In this document: positions 1-7,248 of the stretch, piece after piece
Layout: each line of letters begins with the position of its first letter
Position numbering within the stretch: position 1 is the first letter of the stretch
Origin: Bacteroidales bacterium UBA3824
Lineage (GTDB): Bacteria; Bacteroidota; Bacteroidia; Bacteroidales; UBA3824
DNA: 19,367 nt
Assembly (NCBI GenBank): GCA_002393195.1
Contig: DGIK01000031.1
Span: 1 to 19,367 of the forward strand
Reading direction: 5' to 3'
The notes under the pieces: model-generated
The model's input: the letters and a program-made list of their open reading frames with translations, nothing else
Database searches by the model: none
Told to the model about the DNA's origin: nothing
Made by a program: the position numbers and the translations under genes

Positions 1-728
1 TGAAATACGCATTAGTAACAGGCGGAAGCCGTGGCATTGGTCGTGCGGTCTGCGTGAAACTCGCAAGCCAGGGCTACCATGTGCTCATCAATTATGTCAC
101 CAACCAGGCCAAGGCTGAGGAGACTCTCGCACTCACCAAAGAGGCGGGCACCGAGGGCGAAATCATCAAGTTTGACGTGGCAAACCTCGCCGAGACTCAG
201 GCCGCCATCGAGAAGTGGCAGGACGAACACAAGGACGCCTACATCGACGTTTTGGTAAACAATGCAGGCGTTACGGCGGATTCGCTGCTCCCGATGATGG
301 AGCCTGACGCATGGCACAAGGTGCTTAGCACGTCGCTCGACGGCTTCTTCAACGTAACGAGAACCGTGGTAAAGAAGATGATTCGCAAAAAACACGGCCG
401 CATCATCAATATGGCTTCTGTATCGGGCCTCATCGGACTGCCCGGTCAATGCAACTATTCGGCAGCCAAAGGCGCGATAATCGCCGCCACAAAGGCTCTG
501 TCGAAGGAAGTGGGAGTCAAAAACATCACCGTAAACGCCGTTGCGCCTGGATTCATAAAGACCGATATGACGAGCGCGCTCAATGAGGAAGAACTCAAAA
601 AAGGCATCTCCCTCGGACGTTTTGGCGAGCCGGAGGAAGTGGCCGACCTCGTGGCATTCCTCGCATCCGACAGCGCGGCATACATCACCGGCGAGACTAT
701 CGCAATCACCGGCGGACTCAAAGGTTAA
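1..728 (+). CDS. fabG: 3-oxoacyl-ACP reductase FabG-type SDR (5' truncated by one base)
   Basis: NADPH-dependent reductase of the short-chain dehydrogenase family; FabG members reduce 3-oxoacyl-ACP to 3-hydroxyacyl-ACP in cytosolic fatty-acid or polyketide elongation. The window opens with TG followed by codons for KYALVTGGSRGIG, so only the A of the ATG is missing and the protein is about 242 residues, normal for FabG. Visible motifs are the Rossmann TGGSRGIG near the N-terminus, NNAG, the catalytic set Ser140, Tyr153 and Lys157 (YSAAK), and the C-terminal ITGG. The N-terminus, which starts directly at the first beta strand, recalls FabG copies that accompany aryl-polyene/flexirubin-type clusters rather than the housekeeping copy; this is an impression, and the upstream genes that would settle it are outside the window. 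Stop at 726-728. Confidence 0.9.
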   Translation, partial: KYALVTGGSRGIGRAVCVKLASQGYHVLINYVTNQAKAEETLALTKEAGTEGEIIKFDVANLAETQAAIEKWQDEHKDAYIDVLVNNAGVTADSLLPMMEPDAWHKVLSTSLDGFFNVTRTVVKKMIRKKHGRIINMASVSGLIGLPGQCNYSAAKGAIIAATKALSKEVGVKNITVNAVAPGFIKTDMTSALNEEELKKGISLGRFGEPEEVADLVAFLASDSAAYITGETIAITGGLKG

Positions 729-775
729 AAATGTAAATTTTCTGAAACATTTTTCTACTTCCATCGTTCATATTA

Positions 776-803
776 GGAGAGCGAGCCAGAGTGCCCGCTC
801 CCC
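776..803 (+). other. Imperfect GC-rich hairpin between fabG and the lipoprotein gene
   Basis: Bases 776-786 can pair with 793-803 (two mismatches, 6-base loop), giving a GC-rich stem in otherwise AT-rich spacer. No T-run follows, so it is not a standard intrinsic terminator. No TAnnTTTG promoter element is visible between 729 and 852, so the downstream lipoprotein may be read from the fabG transcript. Confidence 0.25.
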
Positions 804-852
804 TATTCGTTACCATAGACGAACATACTATTAACAAAAAAATGAAGACATA

Positions 853-1335
853 ATGAAAATTATTATTTACTTTTGGGTTATGTCGATGATGTTGCTGACT
901 TCCTGCGTATTGTCGCCGCAGGATTATGGCGGGCAAGGCGACCAAACCAACCCAAACGACGACCCCGAACCAATATCGGACGCATCGCTCATCAGCGACA
1001 TCGACGAGTATGTCAACGACATCCGCGAAAACATCGAGGAAACCTTCATCACCAAACAGACAGTAGGCGACGAGCAACAAGTGTTTTTTGTCAAGGACAA
1101 CGACACAGTAAAGATTTCGGTGCTGACAGATACTTCCAACACTATCAGCACCGACATCTACTTCCACGAGTCGGAACCCATTTTTGCAAGCCGCAACGTG
1201 ATACTCGATGTGGATTCGTCATACTTGGAGACGGCTTATTTCAAGGACGGCGAATTGTACAAATGTTTTCGCAACGGCGCAGAGGTGAGCGACAGGCTTT
1301 ACGCATCCGAATTTATGAGGCACATTGTGCAATGA
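853..1335 (+). CDS. Hypothetical lipoprotein, 160 aa
   Basis: Predicted exported lipoprotein of unknown function. Residues 1-18 form a short type II signal peptide ending in the lipobox LLTSC with the lipidated Cys at 18, so the mature protein should sit on the inner or outer membrane facing the periplasm or surface. The mature part is acidic and rich in Asp/Glu after a Gly/Gln/Asn/Pro-rich linker; I recognise no domain. An upstream ATG at 842 is followed by a stop after three codons, so 853 is the sensible start. It lies 124 bases after fabG on the same strand, and its last 23 bases overlap the 3' end of the convergent ribF. It could be an accessory of whatever cluster fabG belongs to, but nothing in the sequence proves that. 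Confidence 0.72.
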   Translation: MKIIIYFWVMSMMLLTSCVLSPQDYGGQGDQTNPNDDPEPISDASLISDIDEYVNDIRENIEETFITKQTVGDEQQVFFVKDNDTVKISVLTDTSNTISTDIYFHESEPIFASRNVILDVDSSYLETAYFKDGELYKCFRNGAEVSDRLYASEFMRHIVQ

Positions 1336-2254
1336 CCCCACGCGCATACTCCACGTCATGTTGGAGTTGCGCTTTAAGTTCGTCGAGCGACCCAAATTTG
1401 ACCTCGTTCCTGATATGCCTCAGCACGTTTACACGGATATGACGGCCATAAATATCGCCCTCAAAATCAAGGATATGCGCCTCGAGAAACACTCGGTCGC
1501 TATCGTCGTTGACAGTAGGATTGCTGCCAATATTGAGGATTGCGGGCCACGTCTTGCCATCCAAAACCACCGTGGCAACGTAAGCGCCAGGACGCGGCAA
1601 TATCTTGGAATCGTCGCCGATATACACATTGGCGGTAGGAAAACCTATCGTCCTGCCTATCATACGCCCGTGCACCACCGTGCCATTCACATAATAATAA
1701 TAGCCCAATATAGCCGACGCAGACGACATCTTGCCCTCTGCTATCATTCTGCGCGCCGCCGTTGACGAGCAGGTAACTCCGTCGCGGCACTCCTCCCCTA
1801 CCTCCACGACATCAAAGCCGTGTTCGGTACCGAGGGCATCGAGCGCACCGAAATCAGAGAGCCTGTCGCAGCCAAAATGATTGTTGAACCCCTTGACGAG
1901 GCACTTCATATTGAGCTTTGCGCACAGCATATCTACAAGGAAGTCCTTGGCTGTAAGGGCGGCAAACTCCTTGCTAAATGGATGAATGACAAGCACATCG
2001 ACCCCGAGGGTGGACATCAGCTCCACCTTCTCCTCGCGCGTAAGCACAAACCTCACCACAGCCCCCTTAGCAAGCACCTGCCTCGGATGAGGGTCGAAGG
2101 TGATTACAACGCTCCTAAGCCCCTCGTTTTCCGCTATTTGCACGAGTTCGCGGATTATCTTGCGGTGCCCTACGTGGAGCCCGTCAAATGTGCCTACCGT
2201 GACGCACGTAGGCGCATCAGGATGGTAATTTTCGATTCCTTCAACAATCTCCAT
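1313..2254 (-). CDS. ribF: Bifunctional riboflavin kinase / FMN adenylyltransferase RibF
   Basis: Makes FMN from riboflavin and then FAD, using ATP, in the cytosol. The 313-residue protein shows both halves in order: an N-terminal nucleotidyltransferase with GTFDGLHVGH at residues 21-30, and a C-terminal flavokinase with GRTIGFPTAN (200-209), NIGSNPT (241-247) and FLEAHILDF (256-264). Length is normal for the family. The ATG (complement of 2252-2254) is one base after the stop codon of a 41-residue lipoprotein gene, so the two are almost certainly one operon. No FMN riboswitch is visible upstream. The 3' end overlaps the convergent lipoprotein gene by 23 bases. Confidence 0.95.
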   Translation of the reverse strand: MEIVEGIENYHPDAPTCVTVGTFDGLHVGHRKIIRELVQIAENEGLRSVVITFDPHPRQVLAKGAVVRFVLTREEKVELMSTLGVDVLVIHPFSKEFAALTAKDFLVDMLCAKLNMKCLVKGFNNHFGCDRLSDFGALDALGTEHGFDVVEVGEECRDGVTCSSTAARRMIAEGKMSSASAILGYYYYVNGTVVHGRMIGRTIGFPTANVYIGDDSKILPRPGAYVATVVLDGKTWPAILNIGSNPTVNDDSDRVFLEAHILDFEGDIYGRHIRVNVLRHIRNEVKFGSLDELKAQLQHDVEYARGVIAQCAS

Positions 2255-2255
2255 A

Positions 2256-2381
2256 TCAATTGTTTATGGAAACTACACATCCAAAATGCGGACACGGAAT
2301 GGTCTTATAACGCTTGCTGCAACCTGTAAGCGCAATGCTCACAACAGTAGCCACGATTAAAAACAACAAGATTTTTTTCAT
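2256..2381 (-). CDS. Small lipoprotein, 41 aa, upstream of ribF
   Basis: Short reverse-strand gene starting MKKILLFLIVATVV and reaching a lipobox ALTGC with the lipidated Cys at residue 21. The mature peptide would have only 21 residues, including CPHFGC (residues 30-35). Start and stop fit tightly: the TGA is separated from the ribF ATG by a single base (2255), which argues for translational coupling. It resembles the many tiny lysis-protein-like or entericidin-like lipoproteins of bacteria only in size; I do not recognise a family. A weak -7-like CAACTTTG (complement of 2411-2418) could serve as its promoter, but no good -33 partner is seen. Confidence 0.6.
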   Translation of the reverse strand: MKKILLFLIVATVVSIALTGCSKRYKTIPCPHFGCVVSINN

Positions 2382-2435
2382 AAGTCTGATTGATAAAACG
2401 TTTTACGCGACAAAGTTGCAAAAAAAAAACCACAA

Positions 2436-2467
2436 TTTGCCTTTTTCGACCGAAAATTATATTTTTG
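2436..2467 (+). promoter_or_regulatory. Bacteroidetes-type promoter of rmuC
   Basis: TTTG at 2436-2439, a 20-base spacer, then TATTTTTG at 2460-2467, matching the -33/-7 consensus TTTG-N19-21-TAnnTTTG. Transcription would start near 2474, about 19 bases before the rmuC ATG. Confidence 0.75.
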
Positions 2468-2492
2468 TACTCTGAAAAACCAACGTACAACA

Positions 2493-3680
2493 ATGGAACT
2501 CACTATACTCATACTATTGATAGTAACGGTTATAGTATTGATAATCAACACCGTAACCACACGACACACCATCACAGAACTCCGCAGCGACATCGACCGC
2601 TTGGAAAACATAACGCGTGAGGAATTCGACACTTCGCGGCGCGACCGCAGCAACGCCGAATCGCAGCAACGCCTCGAAAACAACGAACTTTTCCGTATGC
2701 TCGGCGAACAACTCGGCAGAAATGTTGACGCACTCGCGCAGTCGCAGAAAATACAACTCCAACTGTTTTCCACGAGGCTTAAAGAATTGCAGGAACTCAG
2801 CAAGACCAAGATGGAGGAAATCAGGCATTTGGTTGACGACAAACTTAAGCAGACCCTCGAAACCCGCTTCAACGAATCATTCAAACTTATCAGCGAGCGA
2901 TTGGAGCAAGTTTATAAAGGGCTCGGCGAGATGCACGGCCTTGCGGAAGGCGTCGGCGACCTCAAACGTGTGCTCTCCAACGTGAAGACACGCGGCAACA
3001 TGGGCGAGGTGGAACTTGGCAACATCCTCCAACAAATCCTCAGCCCCGAACAATACGTGGAGAACGCCTGTGTGGAGCAGGACAGTCAACGCCGCGTGGA
3101 ATTTGCCGTCAAACTCCCCGGCGCAGACCCCGACGGACGCCCCGTCTTGTTGCCGATAGACAGCAAGTTCCCCATCGAGGATTACCAACGACTTTTGGAC
3201 GCTTACGACAACGGCGGCGACATCGAGAAGGAGGGCGCAAAATTTGAGGCATCGGTAAGACGTTGCGCCACAGAGATTAATAGCAAATACATCATACCGC
3301 CCGCCACTACGGATTTTGCCATAATGTTTGTACCTACAGAAGGATTGTACGCGGAGATTTTGCGGCGGACGGGATTGTTTGAATCGTTGCGCAGGGATTA
3401 TAAGATTACTGTAACGGGACCCGCCAACCTCGCCGCATTCCTCAGCAGTTTGCAGATGGGATTCAGGACGTTGGCGATAGAAAAACGCAGCAGCGAGGTC
3501 TGGAAATTGCTCTCGCAAGTGAAGACCGAGTTCACCACCTTTGGCGACATCCTCGACAAAACCCGCAAAAAACTCAACGAAGCCGCCAACGTAATCGACT
3601 CCGCCGGCGTGCGTTCACGCGCAATAGAAAGGAGGCTGCGGGACGTGGAAGATTCGCCGTTTATGGGGAAGTTGGAGTAA
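2493..3680 (+). CDS. rmuC: DNA recombination protein RmuC homolog
   Basis: RmuC-family protein, linked in E. coli to limiting inversions at short inverted repeats; biochemical role not settled, probably a nuclease or DNA-structure protein. The 395-residue product has one N-terminal membrane helix (about residues 3-21), a long charged coiled coil (about 22-120), and a C-terminal domain with the PD-(D/E)XK-like core LLPIDSKFP (Asp223, Lys225) followed by the conserved IIPPATTDFAIMFVPTEGLY stretch. Size and layout are standard. It has its own promoter and stands alone: ribF is divergent and feoAB downstream has a separate promoter. That a palindrome-processing family member sits in a palindrome-rich region is probably coincidence. 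Confidence 0.93.
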   Translation: MELTILILLIVTVIVLIINTVTTRHTITELRSDIDRLENITREEFDTSRRDRSNAESQQRLENNELFRMLGEQLGRNVDALAQSQKIQLQLFSTRLKELQELSKTKMEEIRHLVDDKLKQTLETRFNESFKLISERLEQVYKGLGEMHGLAEGVGDLKRVLSNVKTRGNMGEVELGNILQQILSPEQYVENACVEQDSQRRVEFAVKLPGADPDGRPVLLPIDSKFPIEDYQRLLDAYDNGGDIEKEGAKFEASVRRCATEINSKYIIPPATTDFAIMFVPTEGLYAEILRRTGLFESLRRDYKITVTGPANLAAFLSSLQMGFRTLAIEKRSSEVWKLLSQVKTEFTTFGDILDKTRKKLNEAANVIDSAGVRSRAIERRLRDVEDSPFMGKLE

Positions 3681-3684
3681 AAAA

Positions 3685-3704
3685 AATACCTAAAAATAGG
3701 TATT
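3685..3704. promoter_or_regulatory. Perfect palindrome overlapping the feoAB -33 box (candidate operator)
   Basis: AATACCTA and TAGGTATT form a perfect 8-base inverted repeat with a 4-base AAAA centre. Its last three bases overlap the ATTG taken as the -33 element of the feoAB promoter. The position suits a repressor, plausibly an iron-responsive Fur- or DtxR-family protein, but the match to known boxes is not close enough to name it. It begins 5 bases after the rmuC stop and lacks a following T-run, so a terminator role is less likely. Confidence 0.5.
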
Positions 3705-3732
3705 GACAATTAGCAACAAAAATGTAATTTTG
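3702..3732 (+). promoter_or_regulatory. Bacteroidetes-type promoter of feoAB
   Basis: ATTG at 3702-3705, a 19-base spacer and TAATTTTG at 3725-3732. Transcription from about 3739 gives a long leader of roughly 165 bases that contains several hairpins and repeat copy A. Confidence 0.7.
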
Positions 3733-3746
3733 CAACCTTGAATTAC

Positions 3747-3763
3747 AATGTCCTACGGACATT
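3747..3763 (+). repeat. Hairpin with 3-base loop at the start of the feoAB leader
   Basis: AATGTCC / GGACATT arms (7 bases, perfect) around a TAC loop, followed by TTTTT counting the end of the arm. It falls just after the predicted transcription start, so it may be an early attenuator-like hairpin, or simply another member of the short palindrome family seen at 3774-3862 and 6260-6357. Confidence 0.6.
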
Positions 3764-3773
3764 TTTAAATGGA

Positions 3774-3862
3774 ATGTCCTAACGGACAGAAATCACACAA
3801 ATCTTTACAAATCATTCAAATAAAAAAAATTTGTAAGATTTAAAGATTTCTCGCGTAGCGAC
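3774..3862 (+). repeat. Dispersed noncoding repeat, copy A, in the feoAB leader
   Basis: Begins with a TGTCC-TAAC-GGACA hairpin, continues with AGAAATCACACAAATCTTTA and an AT-rich inverted repeat, and ends with the mini-hairpin TCGC-GTA-GCGA. The same order of elements recurs downstream of feoAB at 6260-6357. A further TTCGC-GTA-GCGAA hairpin lies at 3872-3884. No coding potential is apparent. Confidence 0.75.
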
Positions 3863-3904
3863 CCAAAAACATTCGCGTAGCGAAAAGGAAAAACAGTCAA
3901 GCAA

Positions 3905-6256
3905 ATGAAACTTAGCGAATTAGCAATAGATGAGCGGGCCGTCATCACCAAGATATTAGGGCGCGGCACATTCCGCAAACGCATAATGGAAATGGGATTT
4001 GTGAAAGGCAAACAAGTGCACGCCGTAAAGCAAGCCCCGCTCAACGACCCCATCGAATACGAGATAATGGGCTACCACGTGTCGTTGCGCCGTCACGAGG
4101 CGGAGATGGTGGAAGTAGTTGATATGAAGCACGTTGCCAAGGATTCCGAACTACCCGAAAACAAAGGTCTCACCTTCGAACAACTCATCGAAAACCAAAT
4201 CACAGACCACGGCAAAGTAATCAACGTCGCATTGGTGGGCAACCCCAACTGCGGCAAGACCACATTCTACAATTACGCCTCGGGCAGCAAGGAGCGCGTA
4301 GGCAATTACGCGGGAGTCACTGTAGATGCCCGCACAGCTCATTTTGAGCACAACGGCTACAAATTCAACATCACTGACTTGCCCGGCACATATTCGCTCA
4401 CGGCATACACTACGGAGGAGATTTACGTCCGCAAGTTCATCACGGAGCAGCACCCAGATGTAGTCATCAATATGCTCGACGCCTCCAACCTCGAACGCAA
4501 CCTCTACCTGACTACGCAGTTGATAGATATGGACGTAAAGACCGTCTGCGCCCTCAATATGTACGACGAACTCGAAGCCCGTGGCGACAAACTCGACCAC
4601 ATCACCCTCGGCAAACTTCTCGGCATACCATTCGTGCCGGTGGTCAGCAGCAAAGGCAAGGGATTCGGCATCCTATTTGACACCATAATCAAGGCATACG
4701 AAGACAAGAGCCCCTTCATCCGCCATATCCACATCAACTACGGAGCCAACATCGAACCGTGCATCAAGGCAGTGCAATCGGCGATAAAAGGCGACGTGCA
4801 CAACCCGTTGCCCTCCCCTACCTCCACCCGATTCCTTGCAGTGAAAATGCTTGAAAAAGACAAGGACATCATCGAACACATCAACAACCCCGAAGCCGTC
4901 AGCGTAGCCGCCGAACAGGTGAAAATCCTCGAAAACGAGTACCACAACGATTCGGAGAGCGTCTTGACCGACATACGGTACGGATTCATAGCCGGAGCAT
5001 TGAAGGAGACCTACAAGCCCGGCACCGTCAATACCAGAAAACTCACCGACCGCATCGACCACATCATCACCCACAAATATCTCGGACTGCCAATATTCAT
5101 AGCGGTGATTTGGCTGATGTTTCAAGTAACATTCACCGTCGGCCAATACCCGATGGACTGGATAGATGCACTTGTGGGATGGATTGGCGACATCGTAAAA
5201 GACAATATGCCCGAAGGAATGTTGAAAGACCTCATTGTAGATGGCATCATCGGCGGCGTGGGCGGCGTGATAGTATTCCTGCCCAACATCGTGCTATTGT
5301 TCATGTTTATATCGCTGATGGAAGACACCGGCTATATGGCACGCGTGGCATTCCTGATGGACAAGGTGATGCACAAGATTGGGCTTCACGGCAAATCGTT
5401 CATACCGTTGATAATGGGCTTTGGCTGCAACGTGCCGGCAGTGATGGCTACCCGCACCCTCGAAAACCGTTCCGACCGCATCCTCACCATGCTCATCAAC
5501 CCTTACATGAGCTGTTCGGCGAGGTTGCCACTATATACGGTAATGACGGCGGCATTTTTCCCGACCAATCAGGCATCCATAACGCTAAGTATTTATGTAT
5601 TAGGAATTTTGATGGCTGCATTGACGGCAATACTACTGCGCAAGACGAGTTTCAAGAGTGCCGACGCGCCATTCGTGATGGAACTCCCGCCCTACCGCAT
5701 CCCCACCCTCCGCAGCGTACTCAAACACATGTGGGAAAAGGCGGCTCAATACCTCAAAAAAATGGGCGGCGTAATCCTCATTGCATCCATTTTGATATGG
5801 GCGTTGGGATATTTCCCTCAATACGAACCTACCGCCGCTCAATCCGACCTCACCGAAGCGGATATTGCAAGCCTCCAACAGGAAAACAGCTACATCGGCC
5901 GTCTCGGACATTTCATCGAGCCAGTCATAAAGCCGTTGGGATTTGATTGGAAGATGGGCATCTCGATATTTACGGGTGTGGCCGCCAAGGAAATCGTGGT
6001 AAGCACAATGGGCGTGCTATACCACAGCGACAGCGAGGAGACCGAAAGCCTCGCCGCCAAACTCCAACAGTCGCAGCCGCCCATCGACCCCGGCACGGCG
6101 TATGCTTTCATGGCTTTTGTATTGTTATACTTCCCCTGCATAGCCACCGCTGTCGCCATCCGCAAAGAATCGAGCCGCAAATGGATGCTCATCTCCATCG
6201 GCTACTCCCTCGTCTTGGCATGGATAGTGGCATTTGTGATTAACTTGGTGTTTTAG
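3905..6256 (+). CDS. feoB: Fused ferrous iron transporter FeoA-FeoB
   Basis: GTP-dependent Fe(II) uptake across the inner membrane. The 783-residue protein starts with a FeoA-type SH3-like domain (about residues 1-72), then a G-protein domain: G1 GNPNCGKT (112-119), G3 DLPG (158-161), G4 NMYD (218-221) and G5 VSSKGKG. After a helical linker come the membrane helices, with the paired gate regions around FIPLIMGFGCNVPAVMATRT and the matching second half (FTGVAAKEIVVSTMGVLY). The FeoA-FeoB fusion is typical of Bacteroidales. The ATG at 3905 gives the complete FeoA N-terminus. A 46-residue Cys-rich membrane protein follows after a repeat-filled spacer. Probable iron regulation is suggested by the palindrome at its promoter. 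Confidence 0.96.
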   Translation: MKLSELAIDERAVITKILGRGTFRKRIMEMGFVKGKQVHAVKQAPLNDPIEYEIMGYHVSLRRHEAEMVEVVDMKHVAKDSELPENKGLTFEQLIENQITDHGKVINVALVGNPNCGKTTFYNYASGSKERVGNYAGVTVDARTAHFEHNGYKFNITDLPGTYSLTAYTTEEIYVRKFITEQHPDVVINMLDASNLERNLYLTTQLIDMDVKTVCALNMYDELEARGDKLDHITLGKLLGIPFVPVVSSKGKGFGILFDTIIKAYEDKSPFIRHIHINYGANIEPCIKAVQSAIKGDVHNPLPSPTSTRFLAVKMLEKDKDIIEHINNPEAVSVAAEQVKILENEYHNDSESVLTDIRYGFIAGALKETYKPGTVNTRKLTDRIDHIITHKYLGLPIFIAVIWLMFQVTFTVGQYPMDWIDALVGWIGDIVKDNMPEGMLKDLIVDGIIGGVGGVIVFLPNIVLLFMFISLMEDTGYMARVAFLMDKVMHKIGLHGKSFIPLIMGFGCNVPAVMATRTLENRSDRILTMLINPYMSCSARLPLYTVMTAAFFPTNQASITLSIYVLGILMAALTAILLRKTSFKSADAPFVMELPPYRIPTLRSVLKHMWEKAAQYLKKMGGVILIASILIWALGYFPQYEPTAAQSDLTEADIASLQQENSYIGRLGHFIEPVIKPLGFDWKMGISIFTGVAAKEIVVSTMGVLYHSDSEETESLAAKLQQSQPPIDPGTAYAFMAFVLLYFPCIATAVAIRKESSRKWMLISIGYSLVLAWIVAFVINLVF

Positions 6257-6259
6257 GCA

Positions 6260-6357
6260 ATGTCCTACGGACAGAAATCATACAAATCTTTACAAATTCC
6301 ACAAATTGAAGATTTGTATGATTTGAAAAAAATTTGTACAATTTCTCGCGAAGCGAC
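6260..6357 (+). repeat. Dispersed noncoding repeat, copy B, between feoAB and its small partner gene
   Basis: TGTCC-TAC-GGACA mini-hairpin (6261-6273), then a perfect 16-base inverted repeat (6275-6290 with 6309-6324, 18-base spacer), then TCGC-GAA-GCGA (6346-6356). It starts 4 bases after the feoB stop. Same architecture as copy A (3774-3862), so feoAB is bracketed by direct copies. The strong AT-rich hairpin could reduce read-through or stabilise the upstream mRNA 3' end. Confidence 0.8.
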
Positions 6358-6374
6358 TAAAAAAACGTAAAATT

Positions 6375-6515
6375 ATGTGGCAAGAGATAGTAACATTTTT
6401 GATAATCATTGCAGCCGCCGTCTATACGGTAATCAAATTTCTGAAAAACCTCCGCAACGGCGGCGGCGACTGCGGCTGTGGCGGCGGAAGGAATTGTCGG
6501 AGTAAGAAAAGATAA
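6375..6515 (+). CDS. FeoB-associated Cys-rich membrane protein, 46 aa
   Basis: Tiny single-span membrane protein found next to feoB. Residues 1-23 (MWQEIVTFLIIIAAAVYTVI and following) form one membrane helix; the short cytoplasmic tail has a Gly-rich CGCGGG patch and three cysteines (33, 35, 41) and ends in KKR. This matches the FeoB-associated Cys-rich family, thought to assist FeoB, perhaps by handling iron or assembling the complex. It lies 118 bases after feoAB on the same strand, separated by repeat copy B, and its stop is 2 bases from the end of the convergent PIN gene. Confidence 0.85.
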   Translation: MWQEIVTFLIIIAAAVYTVIKFLKNLRNGGGDCGCGGGRNCRSKKR

Positions 6516-6517
6516 TA

Positions 6518-6937
6518 CTAATATTCAATCAGTTCGAGCCCCTGACCCCTATAAAACGGGAATTTTTTATCGCTCGACAGCAACGGAATACGCTCGGTAA
6601 TTGCGTGGGATATGATAATATGGTCGCTTGGGTCGTAATGATTCATCTCCATGTTAAGTTGCAATTGTGAATACGTGTAACTAACGTGGATACGCAACGG
6701 CAGAAACTCGATTTCAAGGTCATTAATCACACAATCAATGACATCCTTTGCCGACTTCCAATGCTTTGAACGCAACCGACCATTGTTAAACAGCACAACC
6801 AACTCCCGGGCGGTCTCGAAACTTGCATATAGCACGTATTCAGGATCGTCCAAGATGGCTTGTACGTATTTGTCCATACTATCGGTGTCGAGCAATAACT
6901 CAACGACAACACACGTGTCAAGCATCAGTCTCTTCAT
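6518..6937 (-). CDS. PIN-domain ribonuclease, probable toxin of a type II toxin-antitoxin pair
   Basis: 139 residues, normal for a VapC-like PIN protein. Visible acidic positions expected to bind Mg2+: Asp7 in MLDTCVVVELLL, the Glu of ETARELV near residue 44, the Asp pair in NHYDPSDHIIISHAI, and the Asp of LLSSDKKF near the C-terminus. PIN toxins cleave RNA, often tRNA or rRNA. The start (complement of 6935-6937) lies inside the 3' end of the preceding small gene, a 20-base overlap typical of coupled antitoxin-toxin genes. A DNA-repair or rRNA-processing PIN function is possible but less likely given size and partner. It is convergent with the feo operon and forms the left edge of the apparent defence island. 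Confidence 0.78.
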   Translation of the reverse strand: MKRLMLDTCVVVELLLDTDSMDKYVQAILDDPEYVLYASFETARELVVLFNNGRLRSKHWKSAKDVIDCVINDLEIEFLPLRIHVSYTYSQLQLNMEMNHYDPSDHIIISHAITERIPLLSSDKKFPFYRGQGLELIEY

Positions 6938-7142
6938 AGCTCATATCTTGATCTTGTGTTTGTTCTTGTTGTTCTTTCTCGCGTTTTTCTTTGTTTCTGT
7001 AATAACAAAGTTGCGACCTCAATTCAGGGTCGGTTACTTCGTAAATCATAAACTTGTGAGCCCTTGCCCACTGCATCGTCCTCGAAATCCTTTTCTTTTT
7101 CGGAGCGGTTTCAACATCTGTTTCTGTATCAATTATTTCCAT
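6918..7142 (-). CDS. Probable antitoxin partner of the PIN protein, 74 aa
   Basis: Small, highly charged protein: acidic start, a KKKRISRTMQWARAHKF basic stretch near residues 15-31, then a Lys/Glu/Gln-rich helical tail. No recognisable ribbon-helix-helix, AbrB or Phd fold, so the antitoxin role is inferred from position: first gene of a two-gene unit, own promoter, 20-base overlap with the downstream PIN gene. The C-terminal acidic, Gln-rich tail could be the toxin-binding segment. Transcribed divergently from fic. Confidence 0.6.
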   Translation of the reverse strand: MEIIDTETDVETAPKKKRISRTMQWARAHKFMIYEVTDPELRSQLCYYRNKEKREKEQQEQTQDQDMSYEETDA

Positions 7143-7169
7143 AGTCGTATGTTTTTATAGATTTAGATG

Positions 7170-7202
7170 CAAATATAAACAAAAAAAGAATATCTCCACA
7201 AA
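7170..7202 (-). promoter_or_regulatory. Bacteroidetes-type promoter of the antitoxin-PIN unit
   Basis: On the reverse strand TTTG (complement of 7199-7202), a 21-base spacer and TATATTTG (complement of 7170-7177), about 28 bases before the antitoxin ATG. Confidence 0.7.
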
Positions 7203-7216
7203 TATTTATTTCATTA

Positions 7217-7248
7217 TTTCCCAATGCGGCGAAAAATCCTTATATTTG
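7217..7248 (+). promoter_or_regulatory. Bacteroidetes-type promoter of fic (and probably sngA)
   Basis: TTTC at 7217-7220, a 20-base spacer and a consensus TATATTTG at 7241-7248. It is back-to-back with the antitoxin promoter; the two -33 boxes are only about 15 bases apart, so the two units could be co-regulated. Confidence 0.72.

Noticed and set aside
2382..2492. FMN riboswitch upstream of the ribF operon
   Set aside because: The spacer is short, A/T-rich and largely taken by the divergent rmuC promoter; the conserved RFN element blocks are not present.
2877..3518. Long open frame antisense to rmuC (and similar antisense frames across feoAB and the Wzc gene)
   Set aside because: They mirror the codon bias of well-supported genes on the other strand and their products match no recognisable family.
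3733..3904. Riboswitch in the long feoAB leader
   Set aside because: The leader is accounted for by short 3-base-loop hairpins and repeat copy A, which recurs downstream of the gene; no known aptamer core was recognised.
6260..6357. Insertion sequence remnant downstream of feoAB
   Set aside because: No transposase fragment or clear target duplication; the internal inverted repeat belongs to a short noncoding element family.
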